A stretch of DNA of 64,000 nucleotides from CALFVT01 sp039989855 (GCA_039989855.1 JBDXGZ010000023.1:124001-188000); one strand, 5' to 3'. Shown: positions 51,195-59,994, counted from the first letter of the stretch. Program-made: numbers and translations. The notes: a model not told the origin generated them from the sequence alone.

Positions 51195-52712
51195 ATGCGT
51201 GATCTGCCCCCCTCACACAACGCCCCCTTAGACACTTCAAACGAAGACCCTACTGTTTTTTTCGATCCAAATGAAGACCGGATCAAAGAAGAATGCGGCG
51301 TCTTTGGCATTTTCGGTATGGACAATGCCGCGTCCCTCACCGCGCTTGGAATGCATGCCTTACAGCACCGCGGACAAGAAGCTTGCGGCATTGCCAGCTA
51401 CGACGGCGAGAAATTCCATACGGAACGCCACATGGGACTTGTGGGCGATAACTTCACGGGTGCAGATCCATCTGAACGCCTTAAAGGACATATGGCGATT
51501 GGTCATGTGCGCTATTCAACAGCGGGACAGACGGTTCTACGAAACGTGCAACCGCTTTACTCAGAACTTCATACGGGCGGCTTTGCCGTTTGCCATAATG
51601 GACATTTAACCAACGCCTTTACCCTCAAAGAGGCTCTCGTGGAACGCGGCGCGATTTTCCAAAGTACAAGTGATACAGAAGTGCTGATTCACCTTATTGC
51701 GCGCTCACGCAAAGATGGTGACTTTGTTGACCGGTTTGTTGATGCGGTCCGTCAAGTGGACGGCGGCTATGCTTTCGTTACTATGACAGATAAGTGCCTC
51801 ATTGGGGCACGCGACCGCCTTGGCATCCGCCCTCTGTTAATTGGACGAATTGGCAATAGCTACATTCTCGCGTCTGAAACGTGTGCCTTTGATATGATCG
51901 GCGCAGAATTCATACGTGAAGTTGACCCTGGTGAAGTTGTGGCGATTAATGCCGACGGCATCCGCAGCTTCCGCGCCTTCCCTAAGTCAGAGTCACGGCC
52001 TTGCGTATTTGAATTTGTTTATTTTGCGCGGCCCGACTCCATCGTTGGCGGCAAAAGCGTTTATGACGTGCGTAAGCGCATGGGTCAAAGGCTTGCCCAA
52101 GAAACCCCTGCAGAGGTCGATGTGATTATCCCTGTGCCTGATAGCGGGGTTCCTGCTGCCCTTGGTTTTGCACAAGAATCAGACACTCCGTTTGAGCTAG
52201 GTATTATTCGCAACCATTATGTTGGGCGGACCTTCATTCAACCGACACAGCAAATTCGAGACATGGGCGTTCGCCTCAAACATTCGGCAAATCGATCTAT
52301 GATCGAAGGCAAGCGCGTCTTGCTCGTTGACGATTCTATCGTTCGCGGAACAACCTCGACAAAGATCGTTCGCATGATCCGCGCGGCAGGTGCCACTGAA
52401 GTTCATTTCCGTTCAGCCTCCCCGCCGATCAAATTCCCTGATCACTACGGCATTGATATGCCAACTAAGGAAAAGCTCATCGCGGCTAATTACAGCCTCG
52501 AAGCGATGCAAGAAATGCTCGAAGTCGATAGTCTTGGATTTTTGTCCATCGAAGGTCTTTATTGGGCCATGGGTGAAGAATACCGCCAAGAAAATGCGCC
52601 GCAATATACAGATCATTGCTTCACGGGCCACTATCCAACGGCTCTAATTGACCGTGACCGCGAAGCCAAAGGCGGCGTACGTCAACTCTCTTTCCTCGTT
52701 GAAGTCGCTTAA
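51195..52712 (+). CDS. purF: amidophosphoribosyltransferase
   Basis: A 505-residue PurF, committing PRPP and glutamine to purine synthesis as 5-phosphoribosylamine. The class II glutaminase nucleophile Cys is in EECGVFGIFG near residue 35, so an N-terminal propeptide of about 33 residues must be removed. HALQHRGQEACG, HNGHLTNA and the PRPP loop VLLVDDSIVRGTTS are present in order. Length fits. It follows cvpA tightly and is followed by an SDR gene after 3 bases. Confidence 0.97.
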   Translation: MRDLPPSHNAPLDTSNEDPTVFFDPNEDRIKEECGVFGIFGMDNAASLTALGMHALQHRGQEACGIASYDGEKFHTERHMGLVGDNFTGADPSERLKGHMAIGHVRYSTAGQTVLRNVQPLYSELHTGGFAVCHNGHLTNAFTLKEALVERGAIFQSTSDTEVLIHLIARSRKDGDFVDRFVDAVRQVDGGYAFVTMTDKCLIGARDRLGIRPLLIGRIGNSYILASETCAFDMIGAEFIREVDPGEVVAINADGIRSFRAFPKSESRPCVFEFVYFARPDSIVGGKSVYDVRKRMGQRLAQETPAEVDVIIPVPDSGVPAALGFAQESDTPFELGIIRNHYVGRTFIQPTQQIRDMGVRLKHSANRSMIEGKRVLLVDDSIVRGTTSTKIVRMIRAAGATEVHFRSASPPIKFPDHYGIDMPTKEKLIAANYSLEAMQEMLEVDSLGFLSIEGLYWAMGEEYRQENAPQYTDHCFTGHYPTALIDRDREAKGGVRQLSFLVEVA

Positions 52713-52715
52713 TTT

Positions 52716-53450
52716 ATGGCCTCAGTAACTTCACCTGACTTATCAGGCCGCATCACGCTAGTCACAGGCGCGACACGTGGCATTGGGTGGCAAGCAAGCT
52801 TGGCCCTTGCTAAAGCAGGTTCGCATGTTATCGCCGTTGGACGCACCCAAGGGGCACTTGAAGAGCTTGACGATACGATCAAAGCTCAAGGCGGAGACTG
52901 CACACTCGTCCCCATGGATCTTCGTCAATTTGACGGCATTGATATGCTCGGCAAGCATATCCACGAACGATGGGGGCGCCTGGACGGCCTTTTTGGTAAT
53001 GCTGGCGTTCTCGGAGAGATCACTCCCGCGCCGCATACGGTTCCCAAAACATGGGATCAAGTCATGGATGTTAATGTCACAGCAAATTACCGCCTCATCA
53101 GATCTTTGGACCTGCCCCTACGTGCGTCAGAGTCTGGGCGCGCACTCTTTGTCTCATCTGGAGTATCCATAAACCATCGGGCCTATTGGGGAGCTTACGC
53201 GGCAAGTAAAGCTGCCCTTGATGCTTTTGTAACCTGTTACGCTCATGAGACACATAAAACTAATCTGAAGGTTAACTTGATAAACCCCGGGGCTACGCGC
53301 ACACAGATGCGTGCCAAAGCCATGCCAGGGGAAGACCCTTCAACTGTGCCAAATCCCGTTGATATAGCCCCCTTGATTGTTCATATGCTATCACCTGATT
53401 ATAAAGAAACGGCCCAACGCATTAATTACCGTGATACGCTAATCACCTAA
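52716..53450 (+). CDS. short-chain dehydrogenase/reductase
   Basis: A 244-residue classical SDR. TGATRGIG is the NAD(P)-binding loop (residues 17-24), LFGNAGVLG the NNAG-equivalent and SGVSINHRAYWGAYAASKAAL carries the catalytic Ser and YxxxK. The NINPGATRT-like segment (LINPGATRTQMRA) is also conserved. An oxidoreductase of unknown substrate, often the fourth gene of the radA-cvpA-purF block. No ribosome site precedes the ATG, so it probably depends on coupling with purF. Confidence 0.9.
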   Translation: MASVTSPDLSGRITLVTGATRGIGWQASLALAKAGSHVIAVGRTQGALEELDDTIKAQGGDCTLVPMDLRQFDGIDMLGKHIHERWGRLDGLFGNAGVLGEITPAPHTVPKTWDQVMDVNVTANYRLIRSLDLPLRASESGRALFVSSGVSINHRAYWGAYAASKAALDAFVTCYAHETHKTNLKVNLINPGATRTQMRAKAMPGEDPSTVPNPVDIAPLIVHMLSPDYKETAQRINYRDTLIT

Positions 53451-53554
53451 ACATCTGTCTTTGTAAGACTTCCATATATAAGAGCTATTTTATTGCGTTT
53501 AATTATTCACGATTGCGTCAGTTAGCGTTACCAATTTATCACGTTCAGTTTTAT

Positions 53555-53686
53555 TGCATAACCAAGCAGGATGTAGGATTAAGGGTCATCGTCAGTCGCC
53601 CCCCCCTTTTGCACTGACGACAAACTCAACGGACCCCTCTTCGTTGGTTTCGGCGATCCTCATAACCCCTGAGGATCGCCCTTTTT
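53555..53686 (+). ncRNA. candidate small RNA A with three C-rich loops
   Basis: Hairpin 1: TCGTCAGT/ACTGACGA (53589-53620), loop with eight consecutive C. Hairpin 2: CAACG/CGTTG (53627-53646), loop GACCCCTCTT. Hairpin 3: GGCGATCCTCA/TGAGGATCGCC (53652-53680), loop TAACCCC, then CTTTTT. The 5' end is a guess; no convincing promoter was found. C-rich loops can pair with ribosome-binding sites (GGAGG). No reading frame is plausible here. Confidence 0.55.
53652..53686 (+). terminator. rho-independent terminator of candidate RNA A
   Basis: Perfect 11-bp stem GGCGATCCTCA/TGAGGATCGCC, 7-base loop TAACCCC, followed by CTTTTTC. Confidence 0.9.
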
Positions 53687-53895
53687 CATCTAACGAAACA
53701 TCGATCCACTCTTGTTTAATAAATGTATCCTTACACTTTATCTTTAAACCTCATTTCCGCCATATTAGTATATGTGACGCACAATTTCGTCACATTACAA
53801 AATTCTTGCCTTTAAATCTCCCTGATTACGTCTTTAGCCTGCCCGAATGCCTGCCTAGTTAGAAATCATAGACACACAAAAGGAGAGCCTCGGCC

Positions 53896-54570
53896 ATGAC
53901 ATATAATACGAAGAATTCTATCGCCCCTAAATCAATTTTAAAGGCAGCCCTTATCGCAAGTCTCTGCTTTGGGTTTTCTTATAACGCATTTGCAGAAGAC
54001 GTCATCGCACCGGAGATTTCCTATCTTGATGCCCTGACATCTGTAAGCGCACCAGCATTGAGCCAAGATAGCGTCATAGCCGTCGCCCGCTTGGATGGTG
54101 GACGTTTGATTCCCACACCTCATACAGAACTTGAGGATTGGTCTTATCTTGATAACCGCTCACCCGTGAACTTCGTACCGATGAAAGCCGCAAGCTATAT
54201 TAAATATACACCTGAAATTCCTTTTAACGGCAAAGATACGGATAATAAGATTGATGAAGTCCGTTTAACGGCCGCGAATGAAGGAATCAATTTCACCCTC
54301 ATTTACGCCGTCGGACCTGATGCTGACTTTGCCTTGTTTGGTCACCGCACAATGACGGAAACAGGGTTGATACTCGGTAAGACCAGCGATCAATGGACAA
54401 AGGCCAAATCCCGTGCACTCTTAATGAATAGTCACAATGGCCAAGTCTTAGGGATGGTTTCAGCAGATAATGTTGAATTTAACATAGGCGAATTAGCCGA
54501 TAAGGTTGGCGACATGGTCAACAGGCTCTCTGTTGTAAAACTCGCATCTCGCACCACAATATCGGGTTAA
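53896..54570 (+). CDS. exported protein of unknown function
   Basis: A 224-residue protein with a Sec signal peptide (hydrophobic ALIASLCFGFSYNAFA, cleavage after AFA near residue 33). The mature part is soluble, without Cys, with GRLIPTPHTELEDWSYLD and GINFTLIYAVGPDADFALFG segments. I do not recognise the family. The ATG follows AAAGGAGAG at 10 bases. It is flanked by two candidate small RNAs, and the next gene encodes another exported protein. Confidence 0.68.
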   Translation: MTYNTKNSIAPKSILKAALIASLCFGFSYNAFAEDVIAPEISYLDALTSVSAPALSQDSVIAVARLDGGRLIPTPHTELEDWSYLDNRSPVNFVPMKAASYIKYTPEIPFNGKDTDNKIDEVRLTAANEGINFTLIYAVGPDADFALFGHRTMTETGLILGKTSDQWTKAKSRALLMNSHNGQVLGMVSADNVEFNIGELADKVGDMVNRLSVVKLASRTTISG

Positions 54571-54599
54571 TATAAGTTTTATCACAAATAGGTTTGTAA

Positions 54600-54696
54600 G
54601 TTATACGTCGTTCATGCCCCCACCTTCCAGTCCATGAACATAAATTACAAGCCGCAATAAAGCCGTCTCCTCTCTCTCGGGAGGCGGCTTTATTAT
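54600..54696 (+). ncRNA. candidate small RNA B (C-rich loop plus terminator), possibly 3'-UTR-derived
   Basis: GTTCATG/CATGAAC (54610-54639) is a perfect 7-bp stem with a 16-base loop starting CCCCCACC. AAAGCCGTCTCC and GGGAGGCGGCTTT (54659-54693) form the terminator stem with loop TCTCTCTC, then TTATT. It starts only 30 bases after the stop of the exported-protein gene, so it may be the 3' end of that mRNA and not an independent RNA. Confidence 0.45.
54658..54696 (+). terminator. rho-independent terminator
   Basis: AAAGCCGTCTCC/GGGAGGCGGCTTT stem, C/T loop and a short T run. Confidence 0.85.
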
Positions 54697-54830
54697 ACCT
54701 TTAGTTGACACGTCGAGAATTACCCTCCAAAAGTTTAATTATAAAAATGTAGGAAAACAGAACTATTCGTCATCAGAGCTATAGCTGACGAACTCAAATA
54801 TCCTACACTAGTCTAGGGGGGGATACATTC

Positions 54831-55862
54831 ATGTCACTATTCAAATCATTTTTACAACGATCCGGTATTATATCGCTGACTGTCGCATCACTATACCTGA
54901 GCGCGCAAACTGCAAGTTTTGCGCAAGATACGGACTCAGCGATTGAAGCCGCGGAATTTACACCGCTTACGCCTGAAGAAATACAAACCTTATTCTCTCA
55001 TCCCCAGCTTCAAAATAATGCTCCCAGTGAATATACGGCGGAAGAACTCGCAAGTATTAAAACTTATCTTGACGAGTCGGATGCTTTTTTTGCGACCCTA
55101 TCACCAAAAACAGGCGAAGTGAGTGTGGATAGAGTTGGCGTCACATTAGACTTGGGTGAAGATTATTATTTTCTTGGGAAAAAAGATGCCCGCCGAATCC
55201 TTGAAGACCGTTGGAACAACCCCGAGGACGAGAGTCTACAGGGCATGATCTTCGCCAAAGGCAGCAATCAAGATTTTTATGATTATGCTATTGAAGTCAA
55301 TTTTGAAAAAACAGGTTATGTAAGTGACGAGGATGCGGGAAATATTGATTATGATGAGATGCTAAGAGACATTACAAAGTCGTCAAATGAATCAAATCCT
55401 GCACGAAAGAAATTAGGCTTCCCCTCCATCACTGTTAAAGGTTGGGCTGCTGACCCAAAATATGATGCAGAAAACCACCGACTTTATTGGGCAAAACTCA
55501 TCCATTTCGAAGGCGAAGAGTCGAATACATTAAATTACAATTTACGCTTATTAGGCCGCAAAGGAGTTTTGCAATTTAATTTCATCGCAGATGAGAATGC
55601 TTTAGCCATTGTCGATAACGACATTAACGACGTAGCGAAAATTGCAAGCTTTAATGATGGGCACAAATATACTGACTTCAACCCTGCAACAGATGACGTC
55701 GCGGCTTACGGTGTTGCAGGCCTTATTGCCGGAGGCGTCGTCGCCAAAAAACTTGGAGCTCTTGGCGTATTATTGCTGTTCTTGAAAAAAGGTTGGGTCA
55801 TCATCCTAGCCGCTTTCGCCTTCTTAGGGCGATTTTTCAAACGCGATAAAGGCTCTGCATAA
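54831..55862 (+). CDS. DUF2167 family membrane protein
   Basis: A 343-residue protein with an N-terminal signal peptide (SAQTASFAQ cleavage near residue 32), a large periplasmic domain, and two hydrophobic segments near the C terminus (about 285-300 and 305-330) ending in RFFKRDKGSA. GVTLDLGEDYYFLGKKDARRILEDRWNNP and GWAADPKYDAENHRLYWAKLI match DUF2167. Function is unknown. A GGGGGG-type site lies before the ATG. It sits between candidate small RNAs B and C. Confidence 0.82.
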   Translation: MSLFKSFLQRSGIISLTVASLYLSAQTASFAQDTDSAIEAAEFTPLTPEEIQTLFSHPQLQNNAPSEYTAEELASIKTYLDESDAFFATLSPKTGEVSVDRVGVTLDLGEDYYFLGKKDARRILEDRWNNPEDESLQGMIFAKGSNQDFYDYAIEVNFEKTGYVSDEDAGNIDYDEMLRDITKSSNESNPARKKLGFPSITVKGWAADPKYDAENHRLYWAKLIHFEGEESNTLNYNLRLLGRKGVLQFNFIADENALAIVDNDINDVAKIASFNDGHKYTDFNPATDDVAAYGVAGLIAGGVVAKKLGALGVLLLFLKKGWVIILAAFAFLGRFFKRDKGSA

Positions 55863-55984
55863 AACAGACCGCACCTAATATCCGCAGATAACATGTCACT
55901 CAAGATTTTCAGTAAAATTATAACACGAGTGTCATACGAGGTGATTGGATAGACGGGGAGACTTTAGCTACTAAGATAATACAG

Positions 55985-56113
55985 CTTAACTCTCTCTCCT
56001 CCCCTAAGTTGAGTTGTAAATATTAATCTTGCTGGATCGTCCCTCCCCTTACGATCCAGCATAAACAATCCTAACGCTTTGACCGCTCCCCTACATAGGT
56101 GAGCGGTTTTTTG
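55985..56113 (+). ncRNA. candidate small RNA C with anti-Shine-Dalgarno loops
   Basis: Element 1: AACTC/GAGTT (55988-56015) exposing TCTCTCCTCCCC. Element 2: perfect 10-bp stem GCTGGATCGT/ACGATCCAGC (56031-56060) with loop CCCTCCCCTT. Element 3: ACCGCTC/GAGCGGT (56082-56107) with loop CCCTACATAGGT and six T after it. CCTCCCC is complementary to GGGGAGG, the ribosome-binding consensus. Layout resembles known alphaproteobacterial sRNAs with CCUCCUCCC loops. Promoter not identified, so the 5' end is approximate. Confidence 0.6.
56081..56113 (+). terminator. rho-independent terminator of candidate RNA C
   Basis: ACCGCTC/GAGCGGT stem with CC/GG at the loop mouth and a run of six T. Confidence 0.85.
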
Positions 56114-56273
56114 TAATTTTGTGTTAGTAAACAAACTATCACACGCAGTTTACTCGTGGTGATTAGAAATGCTCAAGAAACATGCTAAAACATAATCAAC
56201 GGTTCACTATTCTCCTTAAACGATCCGTCTTAGTATCACACAGATCATTTTCCCTGATGATCACGATACCCAT

Positions 56274-56315
56274 AAAAAAGCCGTTCACTAATCCCCTAGT
56301 GAGCGGCTTTTAAGT
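56274..56315. terminator. bidirectional terminator
   Basis: AGCCGTTCACTA/TAGTGAGCGGCT (one wobble) with loop ATCCCC, flanked by AAAAAA on the left and TTTT on the right, so it works for yebC on the minus strand and for anything rightward. Confidence 0.85.
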
Positions 56316-56334
56316 TTTTTAAATATAGATATTT

Positions 56335-57108
56335 TTAATCTTCAAGACTAGACATCGCCTCTTCAGACATTTCCAAATTATGATAGACGTTTTGAACATC
56401 ATCGCAATCTTCTAGCGCGTCAACGAGCTTTAAGACAGTGCCTGCCTTATCAGGGACATCAATATCGTTCTGCGCTTTCCAAATCAAATTGATCGACTTG
56501 GCTTCACCGAAAACCTTTTCAAGTTCAGCCGATACAGCACCGAGGTCATCACGGGCCGTATAGATCGTGTGAACGGGCTCATATTCGGCCCATTGATCAT
56601 CAGCCGCTTCGTCATGCTCAACATCATCAGCGCCTGCTTCAATCGCCGCTTCCATAACGGTGTCTTCATCACCAATTGCGAGCGGATATTCAATCTTGCC
56701 AACTTGGTCGAACATAAAGGCAACAGAGCCTGTCTCGCCCAAATTACCACCGTTCTTTGAAAAGGCCGTGCGGACTTCCATCGCGGCGCGGTTTTTATTA
56801 TCGGTCGAGCACTCGACGATAACGCCAATACCTGCGGGGCCAAAACCTTCATAGCGAATCTCTTCGTAATCCGCACCGTCGCCGCCAGCGCCTTTATCAA
56901 CGGCGCGTTTAATATTGTCCTTGGGCATAGATTGGCCCTTGGCGTTGTTAATCGCCAAACGAAGACGCGGATTCATATCTGGGTCTGGCCCGCCGATTTT
57001 GGAGGCAATCGCAATGTCTTTTGCGAGTTTAGAGAAAAGTTTAGAGCGAGCCTTATCCTGACGACCTTTACGGTGTTGAATATTGGCCCATTTGGAATGA
57101 CCTGCCAT
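56335..57108 (-). CDS. yebC: YebC/PmpR-family protein
   Basis: A 257-residue YebC-family protein. MAGHSKWANIQHRKGRQDKA is the invariant start, followed by GPDPDMNPRLRLAINNAKGQSMP and the DNA/ribosome-binding fold. Members act as transcription regulators (PmpR) or, as shown for some, help translation of proline-rich stretches. Length is typical. Single gene with a terminator right after the stop. Confidence 0.95.
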   Translation of the reverse strand: MAGHSKWANIQHRKGRQDKARSKLFSKLAKDIAIASKIGGPDPDMNPRLRLAINNAKGQSMPKDNIKRAVDKGAGGDGADYEEIRYEGFGPAGIGVIVECSTDNKNRAAMEVRTAFSKNGGNLGETGSVAFMFDQVGKIEYPLAIGDEDTVMEAAIEAGADDVEHDEAADDQWAEYEPVHTIYTARDDLGAVSAELEKVFGEAKSINLIWKAQNDIDVPDKAGTVLKLVDALEDCDDVQNVYHNLEMSEEAMSSLED

Positions 57109-57226
57109 GTGGGTACCTTTGCATAAGTACTAGTTAATAATTCACGGAAGCTATAAGCCAATTTGCTAAGTCGTTGCAAGCCCCAAGCAACGTGTAAGAC
57201 CTAAGTCGTTCAACACCCTTGTTAAG

Positions 57227-58042
57227 CTAAACCTCTGGGATTGTTTCCATTAAACCACCGCCGATGCGAATCGGCTCTACGCGTTTGGCGAGGCCCGTAG
57301 CAGGGTCAGTTTCAACAAAGACGCCGCAAAGCGTGCCCGCACCACTCGCAGGGGTGAAACGTCCCGAGCGCATACGTGTGGTGAAACGGTGGAGCGGCTC
57401 ATCCTTTTCCATACCGATGACGCCCGAATAATCGCCGCACATGCCCGCGTCCGTTTGGTAGGCCGTGCCGTTCGGCAGGATACGCGTGTCCGCCGTCGGC
57501 ACATGTTGGTGGGTTCCGACCACTAATGAGGCGCGGCCATCACAAAAATGACCCATAGCATTTTTCTCAGACGTCGCTTCGGCGTGAATATCCACGATCA
57601 CAGCATCGGCCATCGCGCCAAGTTCCACAGCTGAAAGTTCACGTTCAACCGCAATAAAGGGATCATCAAGCGCGTCCATAAACACTCGGCCCAAGACATT
57701 AATGACAAGGATTTGGTAGCCGCCCACATCGTAAAATCCGGCCCCGCGCCCAGGCACAGTATTAGGCGGATAATTAGCAGGCCGTAGAATACGGGGTTCA
57801 TTCTCAATTAAGCTAATGCCCGACACATTATCAAAACTATGATTACCGAGGGTCAAGACATCAACCCCTGCATCGTAAAGTTCCCTTGCTGTTGACGGGG
57901 TAATCCCGAAGCCACCCGCCGCATTTTCGGCATTGACGATGACAGCATTCAGCCCAAGTCGCTCCCTCAATGACGGCACATTTTGCGTCACAGCACGGCG
58001 GCCAGATTTACCGACTACATCTCCAAAAAAAGCAAATCTCAC
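57227..58042 (-). CDS. ymdB: YmdB-family metallophosphoesterase
   Basis: A 271-residue TIGR00282-type metallophosphoesterase. FFGDVVGKSGRRA, NAENAAGGFG, LGNHSFDN and VDIHAEATSEKNAMG, then GTHQHVPTAD supply the di-metal ligands in order. The Bacillus enzyme is a cyclic-nucleotide phosphodiesterase affecting biofilm and development; the role in proteobacteria is unclear. The ATG overlaps the cyclo-ligase stop (ATGA-like, 58039-58042). Confidence 0.93.
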   Translation of the reverse strand: MRFAFFGDVVGKSGRRAVTQNVPSLRERLGLNAVIVNAENAAGGFGITPSTARELYDAGVDVLTLGNHSFDNVSGISLIENEPRILRPANYPPNTVPGRGAGFYDVGGYQILVINVLGRVFMDALDDPFIAVERELSAVELGAMADAVIVDIHAEATSEKNAMGHFCDGRASLVVGTHQHVPTADTRILPNGTAYQTDAGMCGDYSGVIGMEKDEPLHRFTTRMRSGRFTPASGAGTLCGVFVETDPATGLAKRVEPIRIGGGLMETIPEV

Positions 58043-58611
58043 GAACGATCTTTCTTAAAACAATGAAAGCCAGATGGGGTCAAAACAGCGTCCAACCTCA
58101 CATCATGCGGCTCCATAGGAATTTGCTCCGTCTTTTGCGCATCAAAGCCAACACCGCAAGTAAAAACCGCGTGTCCTGCCCTTCGCAACGCTTCAATCGT
58201 GCGGTCATAATAGCCGCCGCCGTAACCTAGCCGTCCGCCTGACATATCAAAGGCAAGCAAGGGCACAAAGATAAATGTCGGGCTTAGCCCCTCACCGCCC
58301 TGTGGCTCATAGGTCCCGTAGCGGCCTTTAACCATAGGTGTGGTTGGCGACCACTTTTTAAAGCTCAAGGCTGTCCCCGCAGTTCCCGTTAGCGGCAGGC
58401 ACGCCCTCTCGCCTTGCTCTACCAAAGCCGTCATCACGGGACGCATATCAATCTCATCCCCGAGCGGCCAAAAACCTGCGAAGGTCGCGGCGTTAAAATG
58501 GACCAACGGGAATTGGCGGATAAGCTCAATAGATTTTGGCTCACGCGCGTCTACCCCTTGACGGACGATCTTCGCACGGCGGCGCAGAGAAGCTTTAGAG
58601 ACAGTGTTCAT
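58039..58611 (-). CDS. 5-formyltetrahydrofolate cyclo-ligase
   Basis: A 190-residue enzyme converting 5-formyl-THF to methenyl-THF with ATP in the cytosol. The basic N terminus (KASLRRRAKIVR), FWPLGDEIDMRPV, and the C-terminal FVPLLAFDMSGGRLGYGGGYYDR, which binds ATP-phosphate, match the family; residue spacing and length are typical. It is coupled to ymdB, a common alphaproteobacterial order. The 6S RNA gene that lies next to it in some bacteria is not seen: only 111 bases separate it from tyrS. Confidence 0.92.
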   Translation of the reverse strand: MNTVSKASLRRRAKIVRQGVDAREPKSIELIRQFPLVHFNAATFAGFWPLGDEIDMRPVMTALVEQGERACLPLTGTAGTALSFKKWSPTTPMVKGRYGTYEPQGGEGLSPTFIFVPLLAFDMSGGRLGYGGGYYDRTIEALRRAGHAVFTCGVGFDAQKTEQIPMEPHDVRLDAVLTPSGFHCFKKDRS

Positions 58612-58722
58612 AACGTTCGTTTACACCTAAATTTTGCACATGTCATGAGCGCTTTACCAAACTAACATTGACAGTCGAGTCCCATTTGCTATCCCCGCAA
58701 ATGACTAAAATGGACGCAAATC

Positions 58723-59982
58723 ATGGCCACTTATAAATCAGAGCTAATGAAAACCCTCACGCAACGAGGCTACCTCTATCAATGTACCGACGAAGCCGGG
58801 TTAGACGCCGCGGCTACGTCGGGCATTACAGGCTATATTGGATTTGATTGCACAGCCCCAAGTCTCCATGTGGGGTCGCTTGTGCAAATCATGATGTTGC
58901 GCCACCTGCAAAAAAGTGGAGGACGTCCGATTGTGCTCTTAGGCGGCGGGACGACGAAAATCGGTGACCCGTCAATGAAAGATAAGACACGTCCGATTCT
59001 CACCGATGAGATGATTGAATTCAATAAAACTGGCATTCGCCAAGTGTTTGCTAGTTTTCTCGACTTCGACGGGCCAAACGCCGCGATTATCGTGGATAAT
59101 GCCGACTGGCTTGACGGCCTTGGTTATATTGAGTTTTTGCGCGATGTCGGAACGCAATTTACCATCAACCGTATGATTACAATGGAAACCGTGAAGCGGC
59201 GTCTCGAAAATGAGCTACCGATGACGTTCCTTGAGTTTAATTATCCGCTTCTACAAAGTTATGACTTTGTTGAGCTCTACCGCCGTCATGGATGCCGCTT
59301 GCAACTCGGCGGATCAGATCAATGGGGCAATATCACAACAGGTGTAGATCTCTCTAGACGTATGGCCGAGGCTGAATGTTACGGCTTCACCACCCCGCTC
59401 ATCACCACTGCGTCTGGCGGGAAAATGGGGAAAACTGTCGACGGAGCTGTTTGGCTTAATGGCGACCCAAGCTTCGGGGCGGATTACACCAAAAGCCCAT
59501 ATGATTACTGGCAGTTCTGGCGCAATACGGATGACGCCGATGTTGGTAAATTCTTGCGCCTATTCACCGATATGCCGATGGACGAAATTGCCGCCCTCGA
59601 AGCTCTCGAAGGGGCGCAAATCAATGATGCAAAAGTGGCACTAGCCAACGCGGCCACGACCTTGCTCCACGGAGCACAAGCTGCAGCCGCGTCAGAATCC
59701 ACAGCCCGCGAAACATTTGCAGGCGGCGGCGCAGCCGCTGGACTACCTACCTTTGAGCTTGATAGCTTTGACGGCTTCACCGCTGTTGACGCCGCTATTC
59801 TTTGCGGCCTTGCGAGCTCTAAAGGCGAAGCGCGGCGGCACATCAAAGGCGGCGCACTAAAAGTGAATGATATTAAGGTAGAAGACGCGACATTGGCGTT
59901 ATCAAAAAGTGATACCAATGTGGACGGGGTGATTAAAATATCCGTCGGCAAAAAACGTCATGCTCTGATTAAGCCGACCTAA
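58723..59982 (+). CDS. tyrS: tyrosyl-tRNA synthetase
   Basis: A 419-residue class Ic TyrRS. The HIGH-like motif is in APSLHVGSLVQ (near 45), the tyrosine pocket includes GSDQWGN, and the KMSKS-like loop is GKMGKTVDGAVW. The C-terminal S4-like RNA-binding domain (LCGLASSKGEARRHIKGGALKVND) completes it. Length fits bacterial TyrRS. Monocistronic. Confidence 0.97.
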   Translation: MATYKSELMKTLTQRGYLYQCTDEAGLDAAATSGITGYIGFDCTAPSLHVGSLVQIMMLRHLQKSGGRPIVLLGGGTTKIGDPSMKDKTRPILTDEMIEFNKTGIRQVFASFLDFDGPNAAIIVDNADWLDGLGYIEFLRDVGTQFTINRMITMETVKRRLENELPMTFLEFNYPLLQSYDFVELYRRHGCRLQLGGSDQWGNITTGVDLSRRMAEAECYGFTTPLITTASGGKMGKTVDGAVWLNGDPSFGADYTKSPYDYWQFWRNTDDADVGKFLRLFTDMPMDEIAALEALEGAQINDAKVALANAATTLLHGAQAAAASESTARETFAGGGAAAGLPTFELDSFDGFTAVDAAILCGLASSKGEARRHIKGGALKVNDIKVEDATLALSKSDTNVDGVIKISVGKKRHALIKPT

Positions 59983-59994
59983 GCCTTACTCGTC

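Larger units (their letters stand above)
53451..53895. other. intergenic region holding a candidate small RNA
   Basis: No supported protein gene. Bases 53589-53686 form three successive hairpins ending in a terminator (listed separately); the rest, 53690-53895, is an AT-rich leader of the next gene ending in AAAGGAG, with no further structure seen. Confidence 0.6.
55863..56334. other. intergenic region holding a candidate small RNA and a terminator
   Basis: No protein gene supported. 55985-56113 holds candidate RNA C and 56274-56315 the terminator serving yebC. Between them GATCAT/GATGATC (56243-56262) forms a weak hairpin around TTTCCCT. Confidence 0.6.

Noticed and set aside
58612..58722. 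6S RNA next to the cyclo-ligase gene
   Set aside because: Only 111 bases are available and no 6S-like long stem is seen.
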